Positions 45,575-57,145 of a stretch of DNA of 64,000 bases are shown here, piece after piece. A program made the translations under genes and the position numbers. Every line of letters starts with the position of its first letter. Position 1 is the first letter of the stretch. Below the pieces are notes generated by a model. It ran no database searches and was not told where the DNA came from. It saw nothing but the letters and a program-made list of their open reading frames with translations. Source of the stretch: Raphanus sativus (lineage: Eukaryota; Streptophyta; Magnoliopsida; Brassicales; Brassicaceae); the NCBI RefSeq assembly GCF_000801105.2, contig NC_079514.1, forward strand, positions 28,234,227 through 28,298,226, read 5' to 3'.

Positions 45575-48500
45575 AAATTCTAAGTTGGAATTGTAGGGGT
45601 GTGGGAAGTAAATGGACTATGAGTTATCTTCGAGATATTTGGCACAAATATAAACCAGAGTTTCTTTTTTTGTCAGAAACAAAACAAGATGCAGAGTTTG
45701 TACAAGGTCTTCAGACACACTTTGGTTATGACAATTTGGTTACGGTGGATCCGAATGGAAGAAGTGGAGGTTTAGCACTTTTCTATAATAATGAATTTCA
45801 GGTTCAGGTTTTATATACGAGCAATAGAATAATAGATGTTGAAGCGGTTACTCTTGGTAAAAAAGTTTTTTTAACTTTTGTATATGGTGATCCGGTACAA
45901 AAACTAAGGGAACAAGTATGGGAGAGATTGACACGGTATGGGTTGGCGAGATCGGACCCATGGTTTATAATTGGAGATCTAAATGAAATCAGGGGCAACC
46001 ATGAGAAAGAGGGAGGAGCGTTACGGAGTGCCAATTCTTTTATTCCCTTTAATGACATGATAAGGAACAGTGGGTTACTCGAGTTTCCGGCACGGGGAAA
46101 CAAAATGTCGTGGCAAGGTAGGCGAGGAAAGGGTAAGGGAGCTTTTACAGTCAGATGTCGTTTGGATCGCGCACTAGCCAACGAGGAATGGCATACTCTT
46201 TTCCCGGTTTCGTATACAGAATATTTAGGAATGGTAGGGTCGGACCATCGACCGGTGGTTGCTTTTATTGAAGATAAAGTTCGTAGAAGAAAAGGGCAAT
46301 TTCGTTTTGATAAACGATGGATTGGGCAAGAGGGTCTCTTGGAATCAATAGCCTCTGGATGGAAGGAATCGGGTCCAGGTATACCAGAGGATATAGTCTC
46401 AAAAATTAGTAATTGCAGGCATGAGATTGCGGCTTGGAGGAAAAATAACCCACCCTATGGAAAGGAAAAAATTGCGGAGCTTCAAAAAGCATTGGAAGAG
46501 GTACAAAGTGATGATTCAAGATCACAAGAGGAGATTTTTGAGGTTTCTAAGAAATTGCAGGATGCATATAAGGATGAAGAAGAGTATTGGCATCAGAAAA
46601 GCAGGAATATGTGGTATTCATCGGGGGATCTAAATACTAATTTCTATCACGCACTTACAAGGCAAAGACGGATTCGCAATAGGATTGTGGGGCTCTATGA
46701 TGAGACCGGTACTTGGATAACGGATGCGGATGGAGTGGAAAAGGTAGCCGTGGATTACTTTGGGAATCTGTTCACGACTACTGATCCTTCCAATTTTGAT
46801 AATTTCCTGGACGAGGTAACACCAGCTATCTCATCTCAGATGAACCAACGTCTTCTCCGGGTAGCAACGGAGGAGGAGGTGAAACAAGCTTTGTTTATGA
46901 TGCACCCAGAAAAGGCACCGGGACCGGATGGAATGACTGCTCTCTTTTTTCAGATTTCTTGGCATATTATAAAGGATGATCTGGTGGAATTGGTTAATAG
47001 TTTTTTAACTACAGGAGAGATGGATCCAAGGTTAAACCTTACCAATATTTGTATGATCCCAAAAACGGAAAGACCTACAAGGATGACAGAGGTGAGACCC
47101 ATTAGTCTATGTAATGTGGGATACAAGATTATATCAAAAGTGCTTTGTGAGAGGCTGAAAATATGTCTTCCAAGACTTATATCGGAAACACAATCGGCTT
47201 TTGTACCAGGGAGGTTGATTTCAGATAATATTCTGATTGCTCAAGAGATGTTTCATGGCTTGAGGACAAATAAATCTTGTCAAAATAAGTATATGGCGAT
47301 AAAAACGGATATGAGTAAAGCATATGACAGGGTGGAATGGGATTTTATCCAAGCACTACTCAATAAGCTAGGTTTCGACACACATTGGACAAAACTAATG
47401 ATGGAATGTATTTCTTCGGTTCAGTATCAGGTATTACTTAATGGTCAACCAAAGGGTCTTATAACCCCACAAAGGGGTCTTAGGCAGGGGGACCCGCTAT
47501 CTCCATATCTTTTTATTTTGTGTACAGAGGCTCTGATAGCGAACATTAAGAAAGCGGAACAAGGAAAACAATTGACGGGAATGAAAGTAGCGAGAGCTTG
47601 CCCATCAATATCTCACCTGCTGTTTGCAGATGATAGTCTTTTCTTTTGTAAGGCACAAAGAGATGAATGTGAGACTATTCTCAGGATTCTAAAGGAGTAT
47701 GAGGCAGTCTCGGGTCAACTGATAAATTTCCAAAAATCGTCTATTCAATTTGGGCATAAGATTGAGGAATCTAGGAGGCAAGAGATGAGGGATATATTGG
47801 AGATTCAGAATATAGGAGGTATGGGGTCATATCTGGGTTTACCAGAAAATATAAGTGGATCTAAGGTACAAGTATTTGGATTCGTACAAGATCGTGTAGA
47901 TACAAGAATAAATGGGTGGACTTTTAGGTTTTTTACTAAAGGAGGAAAGGAGGTGGTCATTAAGTCGGTGGTTACGGCTTTACCAAACCATGTAATGTCC
48001 TGTTATAGACTACCACAAACTACTATAAAGAAGCTTACGAGCACGGTTGCGAAATTTTGGTGGAGTCCTGGGGGTAGTACGAAAGGAATGCACTGGAAAT
48101 CATGGGATAAGGTATGCCTTCCTAAGGAGGAGGGAGGTTTGGGTTTTAAGGATATTTTGAATTTTAATACGGCAATGCTTGGCAAACAACTTTGGCGTCT
48201 TATAAATAAACCGGATACTCTATTCGCCCGAGTATTCAAGGGTCGGTATTTCAGGAACGCTTCGCCCCTGGAACCAATCCGTTCTTACTCTCCATCATAT
48301 GGCTGGAGGAGTATAGTATCTGCTCGATCTCTGGTTAGCAAAGGACTAATTAAAAGGGTGGGAACAGGTTCATCTATTTCAGTATGGAATGATCCTTGGC
48401 TCCCAACCACTCGCCCGAGACCTGCAAACAAAAATCATCACAATTTATTTCCGGAACTTACGGTTGACTCTCTTATTACTCCAGGTTCTAGGACTTGGAA

Positions 48501-49641
48501 CTCACAAGCCATTAGGGCCTTGGTGGATCCATTGGATGCGAATATTATTGAAAGTATACCTCTTAGTAGGTTTTGTATAGAAGATAAGGATGGCTGGCAT
48601 TTTACCAACAATGGAAAATATACGGTTAAATCAGGATATGAGGTGGAAAGGGTTTACCCTGACAAAGAAAAACAACCAGCTTTTTATGGTCCGACGGTAG
48701 ATGCTTTGAAAGCTTTTTGTTGGCAGGTTAAGTGCCCACCAAAGATAAAGCACTTTCTTTGGCAGATTGTATCAGGGTGTGTCGCGGTCAAAAAGAATTT
48801 AAAATCCCGGGGAATGCAAGGAGAAATTAATTGTGATAGATGTGGGTGTGCTGAGGAATCTTTGAATCATGTATTTTTTGAATGCCCTCCAGCGCGGCAA
48901 ATATGGGCATTATCGACTATACCAACAAATCCAAACGTTTTCCCCTCGGAATCATTGTTTACTAATATGGATCATTTATTCTGGAGAGTTCTACCCAAGA
49001 TGAATGATCATCAGTTTGCATGGATACTATGGTATATCTGGAAAGCAAGGAACAACAAGGTTTTTAGTAACCTGGATGTGGATGCCAGGGATACACTGAC
49101 GTTGGCTGAAACGGAATCTACTATGTGGGCTGCGGCCCAAGATTTGAGTATCCGACAATCCATACCACCGCAAGTACATCCGCCTCCCTCAATTCCAGGG
49201 AGATGGTGCTTCGTAGATGGTTCGTGGAAGGATAAGGACTCTTTCTCGGGACAAGGTTGGTTCAGTACTCTGGAGGGTTATGAGGGCTTAATGGGGGCAC
49301 GAAATGTTCGGGCAAGTATGTCTCCCCTGCACGCGGAGGTGGAAGCATTGATTTGGGCAATGGAATGTATGAGGAATTTACGTCAGTTTCAGGTTACGTT
49401 TGCAACGGATTGTTCTCAGTTGGTGAAGATGGTTTCAGAACCAGAAGAGTGGCCGGCGTTTGCAAGTTATCTGGAGGATATTAAGAGTCTACAAAGTAGT
49501 TTCCATAGTTCACAGCTCATTCATGTACCAAGGACGGCAAATACAAAGGCGGATCGTTTAGCACGTAGTGCCAGACAACAATCGACTTTTGTCATTCACA
49601 TGGATGCCGAGCTACCAGTTTGGTGTACAGAGTCAATATGA
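45571..49641 (+). CDS. LINE ORF2: endonuclease-reverse transcriptase-RNase H
   Basis: Unbroken 1356-residue polyprotein. An apurinic-type endonuclease occupies about residues 1-225: SWNCRG (Asn7), LSETK (Glu36), GDLNE and SDHRP are the catalytic landmarks. The reverse transcriptase follows (about 440-730) with PGPDGM, IPKTERP, SAFVPGR, TDMSKAYDRVEW, RQGDPLSPYLF and the catalytic FADD at 685-688. A zinc-binding RT-associated domain (CPPKIKHFLW, CDRCGCAEES, HVFFECPPARQIW) lies near 1050-1115. A C-terminal plant-type RNase H begins at FVDGSWKD (about 1213) with ECMRNL, ATDCSQLV and TKADRLARSAR. All key residues seem present, so the protein could be active if expressed. It supplies the enzymes for target-primed reverse transcription. 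Confidence 0.95.
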   Translation: MKILSWNCRGVGSKWTMSYLRDIWHKYKPEFLFLSETKQDAEFVQGLQTHFGYDNLVTVDPNGRSGGLALFYNNEFQVQVLYTSNRIIDVEAVTLGKKVFLTFVYGDPVQKLREQVWERLTRYGLARSDPWFIIGDLNEIRGNHEKEGGALRSANSFIPFNDMIRNSGLLEFPARGNKMSWQGRRGKGKGAFTVRCRLDRALANEEWHTLFPVSYTEYLGMVGSDHRPVVAFIEDKVRRRKGQFRFDKRWIGQEGLLESIASGWKESGPGIPEDIVSKISNCRHEIAAWRKNNPPYGKEKIAELQKALEEVQSDDSRSQEEIFEVSKKLQDAYKDEEEYWHQKSRNMWYSSGDLNTNFYHALTRQRRIRNRIVGLYDETGTWITDADGVEKVAVDYFGNLFTTTDPSNFDNFLDEVTPAISSQMNQRLLRVATEEEVKQALFMMHPEKAPGPDGMTALFFQISWHIIKDDLVELVNSFLTTGEMDPRLNLTNICMIPKTERPTRMTEVRPISLCNVGYKIISKVLCERLKICLPRLISETQSAFVPGRLISDNILIAQEMFHGLRTNKSCQNKYMAIKTDMSKAYDRVEWDFIQALLNKLGFDTHWTKLMMECISSVQYQVLLNGQPKGLITPQRGLRQGDPLSPYLFILCTEALIANIKKAEQGKQLTGMKVARACPSISHLLFADDSLFFCKAQRDECETILRILKEYEAVSGQLINFQKSSIQFGHKIEESRRQEMRDILEIQNIGGMGSYLGLPENISGSKVQVFGFVQDRVDTRINGWTFRFFTKGGKEVVIKSVVTALPNHVMSCYRLPQTTIKKLTSTVAKFWWSPGGSTKGMHWKSWDKVCLPKEEGGLGFKDILNFNTAMLGKQLWRLINKPDTLFARVFKGRYFRNASPLEPIRSYSPSYGWRSIVSARSLVSKGLIKRVGTGSSISVWNDPWLPTTRPRPANKNHHNLFPELTVDSLITPGSRTWNSQAIRALVDPLDANIIESIPLSRFCIEDKDGWHFTNNGKYTVKSGYEVERVYPDKEKQPAFYGPTVDALKAFCWQVKCPPKIKHFLWQIVSGCVAVKKNLKSRGMQGEINCDRCGCAEESLNHVFFECPPARQIWALSTIPTNPNVFPSESLFTNMDHLFWRVLPKMNDHQFAWILWYIWKARNNKVFSNLDVDARDTLTLAETESTMWAAAQDLSIRQSIPPQVHPPPSIPGRWCFVDGSWKDKDSFSGQGWFSTLEGYEGLMGARNVRASMSPLHAEVEALIWAMECMRNLRQFQVTFATDCSQLVKMVSEPEEWPAFASYLEDIKSLQSSFHSSQLIHVPRTANTKADRLARSARQQSTFVIHMDAELPVWCTESI

Positions 49642-49693
49642 GTCTGTATGTTTGATGACAAAAAAAAAAAAAAAAAAAAAGACATCCCACTAT

Positions 49694-51837
49694 AGATATT
49701 TATATATTAAATATATATTTTCTTTCTAATTCATAAAAATGTCACTTAGATATATTTTATGTGTATAAAAAGTGATAAAATATACAAATGTAACATTATT
49801 TATTTTACAATTATTTTTATAAAAATTATCTAACTAAATGTTTATTAGTTATTTAAAAGGGTAAAAAAGAGATTTGATAAGAAAATTTGCATTGCATATG
49901 TAGAATGACATTTTTTAAAACACAATACAAAAAAAGTTAAAGTAACATTCTTTATGAAACAGAGAGAATAGTCAATGAAGAAAACATATAGGGAATAGAT
50001 TGCAACAGCTTTTTGATTTCACAAATTCCACTATAAACACTGAAAATCAGAAAATGTGTTAAGTGATCAAAAGACTATCCCCACACATTAATTTGTTATT
50101 AGATTTTGATCCGTGTTTTGAAAACGCGGGATTGTTTTTTTGTTTGGAATTTTTCCAAATGAAAATTATAATTCTAAATATAATTTATATATTTGTGAAG
50201 TTATTAACTTTTTCATTTGTTTTTAAAGTGTGCTACAGTATTTTAATTAAAATACTGAAATTTAGATGAAAACAAAATATTAAAATTATAGTATTCATTT
50301 TATAAATATATATTTTAGTTTTCGATTTTAATTTATAAATAAATGGTGAAAATATATTTTGTGATGTATAATATAATTACCGTTTGTGAAAAATATTTGG
50401 AACATATACTGCTAAGCTTTATTGATTATTTTCAGATTCTAACTAGTTTTTAAGACGTGAGATTTGAAAAATATAATATTTTAATTTTAATAAATTTTAT
50501 AAATTTAAAATTTATTATATTAATTTATATTTCAAATGTTATAAAATTGAAATGCAGTAAATATTTTAACACTTTTTGTATTAGTACAATTTTATAATGA
50601 TTTTATATAACAATTTGCATATATTTGTTAAACTTATTTGTACTTGATTGATATTTTAAACATGTATATTATGAATTTGATAAATATGGTCTTTTTGGGT
50701 GCAACTTTTTTTTTACTTTAATTTTAATTTAAAAGGTTTTCTGTGTAGATTTTATAGTTGCAGTTACATAAATATCTCAAACTTTTAAATTTTGATTTAG
50801 CAGAAGAAGTATATTTGTGAACAACCATATTAAGGAAATTCTATTTAATCCTTAATTTGAAGCTCTTAATTGGGTTGTAACAGATCTTAGCAACAAAAAT
50901 GAGGAAGAACATGAACATGACTTCAGATGTTGAAGAAGATGAGTTCTTACGTCTGGTCTTATAGATCTGAATTTGATCTATTTACCATTTTATACTGAAT
51001 AATAGAGCGAATTATTGGCCAAATTAAAAAGTAAAGAAAATGCCAAATTAAATGAAAAACTCAACTACAAAAACAACTGAAATTCGAAAGCCCCAGAATT
51101 TGAAAAATGTAAGAATTGTCATCTTTCTCTGGATAATTTGAGAAAGAGTCAGGGATTAGAGGAAGCATAAATCATAAGTCATAAGCTTAAACTACATGAT
51201 GTTTTAAATAAATGCTGTGTTGTTTTTATTAAGAAATCATGTAGTTTACAAAATAAACGGTACAACTAACGGAGGGGCTATTACATTAAAATAAGTGACT
51301 TGAGGGGTTTATATATCCGAATGAAACATAATTGAGGGGTTTTAACATTAAAAATCCATTTTATAATGGTTTTCTATAACTATTTTTTTTGGCTCACTTA
51401 GTAAATATGTGATAAAAATTAAACCAAAATAACAAAATCATAATTAAATATGCGGCTAAAATAAAACAAATCCACCAATTATTTATTAAATATGTCACAG
51501 TTTTTAAAATATGTGTTACATTAATAAATAAATTTGTTAAATTTAATTAAGTCTGTCAAATTAAATAAATCTGTAACAAGAGAACAATAAATTTATGTAT
51601 CAAAACTGGGTAAATATAAGGCTATAAATAGGAATAAAAATAATAAATAAAGTTTTCCAGTTTAAGTAGATTTATGACTGAACTTAAATAAATATGTCAA
51701 AATATCTTTGTGACTACATAGGATATTAATAAAATATTTTAATGGAAAAATCTTAGTGATTTATTTTTTATAAAAATATAGTAATTACTCTTCTTATCAC
51801 AAATGAATTTTTAAAAATACGTATAAAAAAACTAGTA
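49694..51837. other. AT-rich sequence with a Helitron tail
   Basis: No gene recognised. A small inverted repeat AAACTACATGAT / ATCATGTAGTTT lies near 51189-51246. A degenerate Helitron end at 50099 is listed separately. Confidence 0.5.
50099..50130 (-). mobile_element. Degenerate Helitron 3' terminus (family B)
   Basis: Minus strand: hairpin CCCGCGTTTTCAAAACACGG followed by ATCAAAATCTAA and T. One stem mismatch and CTAA instead of CTAG; otherwise like the ends at 30274 and 35369. Confidence 0.65.
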
Positions 51838-52667
51838 TTAGAATAAAATTAGAGTTAATCTAATAATAAATTAACAAATAAAAATTAAACTACATTTTCT
51901 ATTAAATTTAATAGGATATGAAAGATGAGGTTTGTCCACGAAACCACAAAGAGAGACTATTAACAAACATGTATAGAATATTTTGCACATCAGAAAAGTG
52001 TTCAAGAAATCTCTAGGTGGCTATTAGGTGTTCGACTAAAGACTAGCGCATATGCAAGTTGTTCGGAGCCGAGGCGGGGCATATGCACTAATGAATCATT
52101 AATTTATTTTATATGCATCTTAAATTTATATAATATTTTTTGGGCTTAGTCATAGAATTATTTTGATGAATTATCAATAATTTTTTTTTAATTTTACTAA
52201 CATTAGTACTTAATTTAACAGATTTAAGATCGATTTAAACCAATTAATCCATTTAAAATGATTTGAACAGATTTAAAATATCTTAAACTAATTTGAGTCA
52301 TAAAAATCACATTTCAAGAAAAAATTTCCGGTTAAAGGTTATCTTTAGAACCCTGATTTTAGTTATAGGTGTTTTAAATTGTAAAATTTTTAGATTAAAG
52401 TATATATCAAAATCTATCTTCAATAGATGATAAAATTTCTCTATTTTCATAAATGATAAACTTTATATAATTTAAAAAGGTAAGATATCTTTAAATACTG
52501 CACCAGTATAGTTGTAAATATATAGTCAAGCAGATGTTGTCAGATACTTCAAAAAGTACTAATTGTTTTTCTATAATTTATCACCTCATAATAGTATATA
52601 AAGCTTTTACAAGTCTCAATATTGTTAGATCTATCTACATTCAATATACACAAATATCAAAAACAAA

Positions 52668-53253
52668 ATGGCCAAGGCAGCTTCTTCACTTGCTATCCCC
52701 ATAATCTTCCTTGTTTTGTTTTCCTTAGGTACAGATTTTGTTAAAATTTATTCATGAAAGTTGTATTCCATAACATTTTCACAATACAATTACTGTATAG
52801 TGCTGGTTATCTTCATAGTATATACCCCATATTTTATTGTTGATTGTGTTCATAGCCTTCAGTATACTTTATTATAACACATATAGCCTTCTGTATTCAT
52901 TTATCTGCAATTTATAACTGATCCATACTAATATTATTAAAACTTAACTATTATTTTCTATAATTTTTAGATTCAGCCCACTATTCATTGCCTCATATAA
53001 CATATATTGTAGTTTCATAAGTATTATTAAGTTTTTTGTTATCTAGATATAATATAGTTTTTCTTATATAGGTGAACAGAATATGGGAATCCAAATATGC
53101 AACGTAGTACTTGGACCATGCTCTCAATATCCAGATTGTAATAATATTTGCAGAAAAAAAATTGGACCAGGTTCAGGAGGCTATTGCGACAAAAAAGTCA
53201 ATAGTTATTGTCATTGCACATATAATTGTTTTAAGGATAAAACTCTTGTGTGA
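52668..53253 (+). CDS. Defensin-like secreted cysteine-rich peptide
   Basis: Two exons, 52668-52728 and 53072-53253, joined GT-AG in phase 1, encode 80 residues. Exon 1 is a signal peptide (MAKAASSLAIPIIFLVLFSL), the usual one-exon-per-domain layout of plant DEFL/LCR genes. The mature part has eight cysteines with the CxxxC (CNNIC) and CxC (CHC) spacing of the cysteine-stabilised alpha-beta fold, and a GSGGYC segment before the fifth cysteine. A TATA box (GTATATAAA) lies about 75 bases upstream of the ATG. Role could be defence or pollen/pistil signalling; SCR/SP11-like peptides share the eight-cysteine pattern, but nothing here shows S-locus linkage. Confidence 0.85.
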
Positions 53254-54430
53254 TTTCTGCGATGCTATGAAATGTCAACTGTTTCTTAATGTATAAGTAA
53301 AAATAAGGAACAAGAGTTAAATCTGTTTGTGCAACTTTCGTTGTATTTGATAAATAATTGATATAAAATTATTTTTAATAATAGATTTTATATATCAATA
53401 CTATTATTATATAAAATTCTTTGCAAATTCGTACAATGTTAATTTCTGTTAGACATAAAAAGAAATAAGTATCCCAATTCCATCTTTGATGATTTTTACT
53501 CTCTTATATTTTGCTTATTGATCTCAAACAATTTATACGCTTAATGACATGCTCGAGGCTATTATATGGTCGAAAAGAGTCTTAAACTAAGTAGTAAAAT
53601 AAAATTAGAGTTAATCTAATAATAAATTAACAAATAAAATTTAAACTAAGTTTTTCTATTAAATTTAATAGGATATGAAAGATGAGGTTTGTCCACGAAA
53701 CCAAAAAGAGAGACTATTAACAAACATGTATAGAATATTTTGCACATCAAAAAAGTGTTCAACAAATCGCTAGGCGGCTATTTGGCATTCGACTGAAAAC
53801 TAGCGCATAGGCGAGTTGTTCGGAGCCTAGGCGGGGCATATGCTAACGAATCATTAATATATTTTATATACATTTTACATTTATATAAGATTTTTTTTGG
53901 GCTTAGTTATAGAATTATTTTGATGAATTATCAATAATTACTTTTTTTTTTAATTTTACTAACATTAGTACTTAATTTAACAGATTTATACTACTTTAGA
54001 TCGTTTTACCGATTAATCCATTTTAAAATGATTTGAACTGATTTTAAAATAGCTTAAACTAATTTGAGTCATATAAATCAGATTTCAAGAAAATTGTTTT
54101 GGTTAAAGGGGATTTTTAGAACCCTGGTTTTATTTATAGGTGTTTTAAATTGTAAAAATATTAGATTAAAGCATATCAAAATCTATCTTCAATAGATAAT
54201 AAATTTCTCTATTTACATAAAATGATAAACTTTATATATTTTAAAAAGGTAAGATATCCTTAAATACTGCACCAGTATAGTTGTAAATATATGGTCAATT
54301 GATGTAGTCAAATACTTCAAAAGGTAGTGATTGTTTTCTATGATTTATCACCTCATAATAGTATATAAACTTTTCCAAGTCTCCAATTCTGTTAAATCTA
54401 TCTACAATCAATATACACAAATATCAAAAA

Positions 54431-54924
54431 ATGGCCAAGACAGCTTCTTCACTTGCTATCCCCATAATCTTCCTTGTTTTGTTTTCCTTAGGTGCAGATT
54501 TTGTTAAAATTTATTCATGAAAGATGTATTCCATAACATTTTCACAATACAATTACTTTATAGTGCTGGTTATCTTCATAAGTATATACCCAATATTTTA
54601 TTGTTGATTGTGTTCGTAGTCTTCAGTATACTTTATTGTAACACATATAGCTTTCTGTATTCATTTATCTGCAATTTATAACTGATCCATACTAATATTA
54701 TTAAAAATTAACTATTATTTTCTATAATTTTTAGATTCAGCCCACTATTCATTGCCTCGTATAACATATATTGTAGTTTCATAAGTATTATTAAGTTTTT
54801 TGTTATCTAGATATAATATAGTTTTTCTTATATAGGTGAACAGAATATGGGATATCAAGATTGTGATAATATTTGCAGAGATAAACTTGGACTAGACTCC
54901 TGTGTGATTTCTGCAATGCTATGA
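54431..54924 (+). pseudogene. Truncated second defensin-like copy
   Basis: Exon 1 at 54431-54491 encodes the same signal peptide with one change (MAKTASS), and the intron is well kept. Exon 2 at 54836-54924 has lost about 36 bases after EQNMG and a larger block after the CDNIC motif, so the frame runs DKLGLDSCVISAML to TGA. Only three of eight cysteines remain and the CxC motif is gone. Splice sites and TATA box (GTATATAAA near 54361) are intact, so it may still be transcribed, but a folded defensin is not expected. Confidence 0.83.
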
Positions 54925-55123
54925 AATGTTATATTATACACCTAAAGATGTAAAGCTTCAAATATACAACTAATATTAGAATTGTAAAGCTTCATATACT
55001 GATAGAATTGTAATGCTATCAAATATGCTATGAAATGTTATATTATACACCTAAAGATGAAAAGCTTCATATATGTTAGAATTTTGGAATTTAGATTAGT
55101 GCTGCATGAAGATATTAAGACTT

Positions 55124-56027
55124 TTTAAAAAAAAAAAATAAATATATTATATTTAAAATCTTCCCCGGAGGGACATCGAGATACATACCGTCTCCGGCAA
55201 CTTTGAGAAACGGCTACGCTAGGTTACAATACGAGAAACAGCAAAATCATCAACAACAAACACAAGATCCAGAATAGATCTAAGCAGAGAGGTGTTGGGC
55301 GATGAGAAAGAAGACTAGGAGCTAATAAGCATCCTCCTCTGGTTGGCTCCCGGTGGTTTCAAATCAGACGACCAGAGCTTCTCGGGCCGGGGAGACCAAG
55401 GCCAGCGTCAAGCCACTACAAGTCACCGTCAGCGAAAACCACCCACAGAGGTGTCCCGCGGCCACCACTCGCCAGCTTCAATAAAGAGCCAACTCCAAAC
55501 CCTAACCGCCGTATGTCGTACCAGATCCGCCGTGTCGCAAGTCCGAGACATAGCGAACTCCTCCACTCTCTAGGCGGAGACAAGAAGATTCTGGACCGGA
55601 GAGAAACTAATCTCGAGAACCGCCATCCCAAGAACAAGAACCTCCGACACCATACCCTTCCCATCAATCGGAGACGAGCTACCAGCCCCGATGACTGACA
55701 ACGCGATTTCCAACGGCCCCTCGTCGTCCTCTAACAAGGAGCAAATGCCGTACTCTCGACGAGCCACCAGAGCGACGGAGCTCTCTGAGGAGTCGACGCA
55801 CCAAGACTCTCCCGATTCGCCATCGAGAAGAGAGAAGAACCACAAAGAACACCGGATCCAGATGTATCCCGTCTAGATGAACAAGATCCGAGAGGGGGAG
55901 AGCGCCTCGAGCATCAACGGAGCCGCCGACGTCGATTCGCCTCCACCCTACTGTGAGCGGCGATTAGGTTTAGAGAGAAAAGTTGAGAGACGCGCGTGCA
56001 CTGTACTTGGCACTCAAAGGCGTTTTC
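55124..56027. mobile_element. GC-rich retroposon-like insertion, 904 bp, 16-bp target duplication
   Basis: GAAGATATTAAGACTT occurs at 55108-55123 and again at 56028-56043, bounding a GC-rich block in an AT-rich neighbourhood. Its left edge has T3A12 followed by AT-rich sequence; there is no poly(A) at the right. Long frames are open on both strands (minus 55845-55570 with DNA-like MAVLEISFSP; plus 55343-55573), but no known domain is seen. Length and long target duplication fit a non-autonomous LINE-mobilised element such as Sadhu, or a LINE 5' end; the family is unproven. Confidence 0.72.
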
Positions 56028-56043
56028 GAAGATATTAAGACTT

Positions 56044-56985
56044 GTACTGATGTAATAGTATGTGCAACGTGAATTGTCATGTAATATTTTTCTTTCATGA
56101 ACTTTGTTTTTCGAGTATGTTCAATGTCACAATTGGTAATTATTTAAAAGTTCTGGTGCATCTATTGTTTCTCAAGTGTTGAAGGATTCTGAAGGCGTTT
56201 GAGAAAAAATATATAAAAACAATGTCATATAGTTTATAAGAAATGAAAATCAGTTGGGTTTATTTCACTAGGTAGAATATCAATAATATGAAAAGTCAAC
56301 GTTTACTATAATTCAATGACATTTTTGTTAAAATTGCATTAATTATAATTCTGAAAACATAGAAATGATTCTATAGTTTTAATGTTGTTAAGAGTTAAAG
56401 ATAATTAGCTAATGAAAGTTTGTTGGAATAAAATATCTCTTAGAATAATAAAGATAATTAAAAAGTATAGGTTTTAAATAAGTCAATGTCATATCTCTGT
56501 AAATACTTGCAAAACAGAATGAACCTCAAATAGGAATTTTAATAGTATATATTATTATATTAAGTTATATAAAATAATAAATAAATTTAATAAAATTTTA
56601 ATATTTTTGGATAGTAATTAGATTTTGGTTAGTTTGAATTATAATTGATATCCAAAGTTCCTAGCTCTTACTAAATCACATCAACTAATTTTTATTCTTC
56701 CTATCATTGTTCAATTCATTTTCTTGAGTTAACATTGTGAAATCTTCATCCAAATCTAAAAGATCACAAATTCAAAAAGTTATTAGGTATTATATATAAT
56801 AAAAATCATAAAGTTAAATAAAAGTTTTAAAAATTACTCTCAAGATTTTATGTGTTTATCTTCATGTTTTTGGATATTCATCAATAATGTTCAATAATTA
56901 GTTATAATTAAGTTCGCCAGGTTCGAATACAAAACAGATTCTTATAACATAATCAAAAAAAAAATCTTAAGAAATAAGTAAAAGT
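56044..56985. other. AT-rich intergenic sequence
   Basis: Continuation of the flank downstream of the second defensin-like copy, split off by the retroposon. No gene or clear repeat recognised. Confidence 0.5.
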
Positions 56986-57145
56986 TGTTGTGAATTAAGA
57001 GAAAGAGAGAATTGGTTGTTATTGTTCTTGCTCTTATTCCATAGAAAACAATACATACATATAGGTACACCAATCTAGGGTCTAAAACTTTCTATAACAT
57101 TGACGTTTGGGTCTATGATGGACATCCATACAATTATTCATAACA
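56986..57145 (-). mobile_element. Copia LTR, 160 bp, minus orientation
   Basis: Begins TGTTGTGAATTAAG and ends ATTCATAACA (TG...CA). Directly after it on the plus strand is CTCCCGCTT, the complement of a polypurine tract (AAGCGGGAG), so this is the 3' LTR of a Copia element running on the minus strand. No matching 5' LTR was found in the window. Confidence 0.75.

Larger units (their letters stand above)
45459..49693 (+). mobile_element. L1-type LINE, 5'-truncated in ORF1, intact ORF2
   Basis: Non-LTR retrotransposon ending in a 21-base poly(A) at 49660-49680, only 18 bases after the ORF2 stop. CCACTAT at 45459-45465 recurs at 49687-49693 after the tail, and GATACCACTAT versus GACATCCCACTAT suggests a slightly longer diverged target duplication. 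Sequence before 45459 resembles that after 49693 (GATATTTATATATTA), so the host DNA is an older repeat. Confidence 0.85.
51838..54930 (+). repeat. Tandem duplication carrying the defensin-like genes
   Basis: Unit 1 (51838 to about 53300) and unit 2 (53597 to about 54930) align in the same orientation with offset about 1760 bp, both starting ATAAAATTAGAGTTAATC and including promoter, leader, exon 1, intron and part of exon 2. Each unit also contains a copy of a CTAGGCGG / AGAACCCTG transposon (52010-52360 and 53770-54135), inserted before the duplication. Unit 2 has deletions inside exon 2. Confidence 0.88.

Noticed and set aside
55343..55876. Several overlapping frames in the 904-bp insertion as host genes
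   Set aside because: The block is bounded by a 16-bp target duplication and no frame shows a known domain; more likely transposon sequence.
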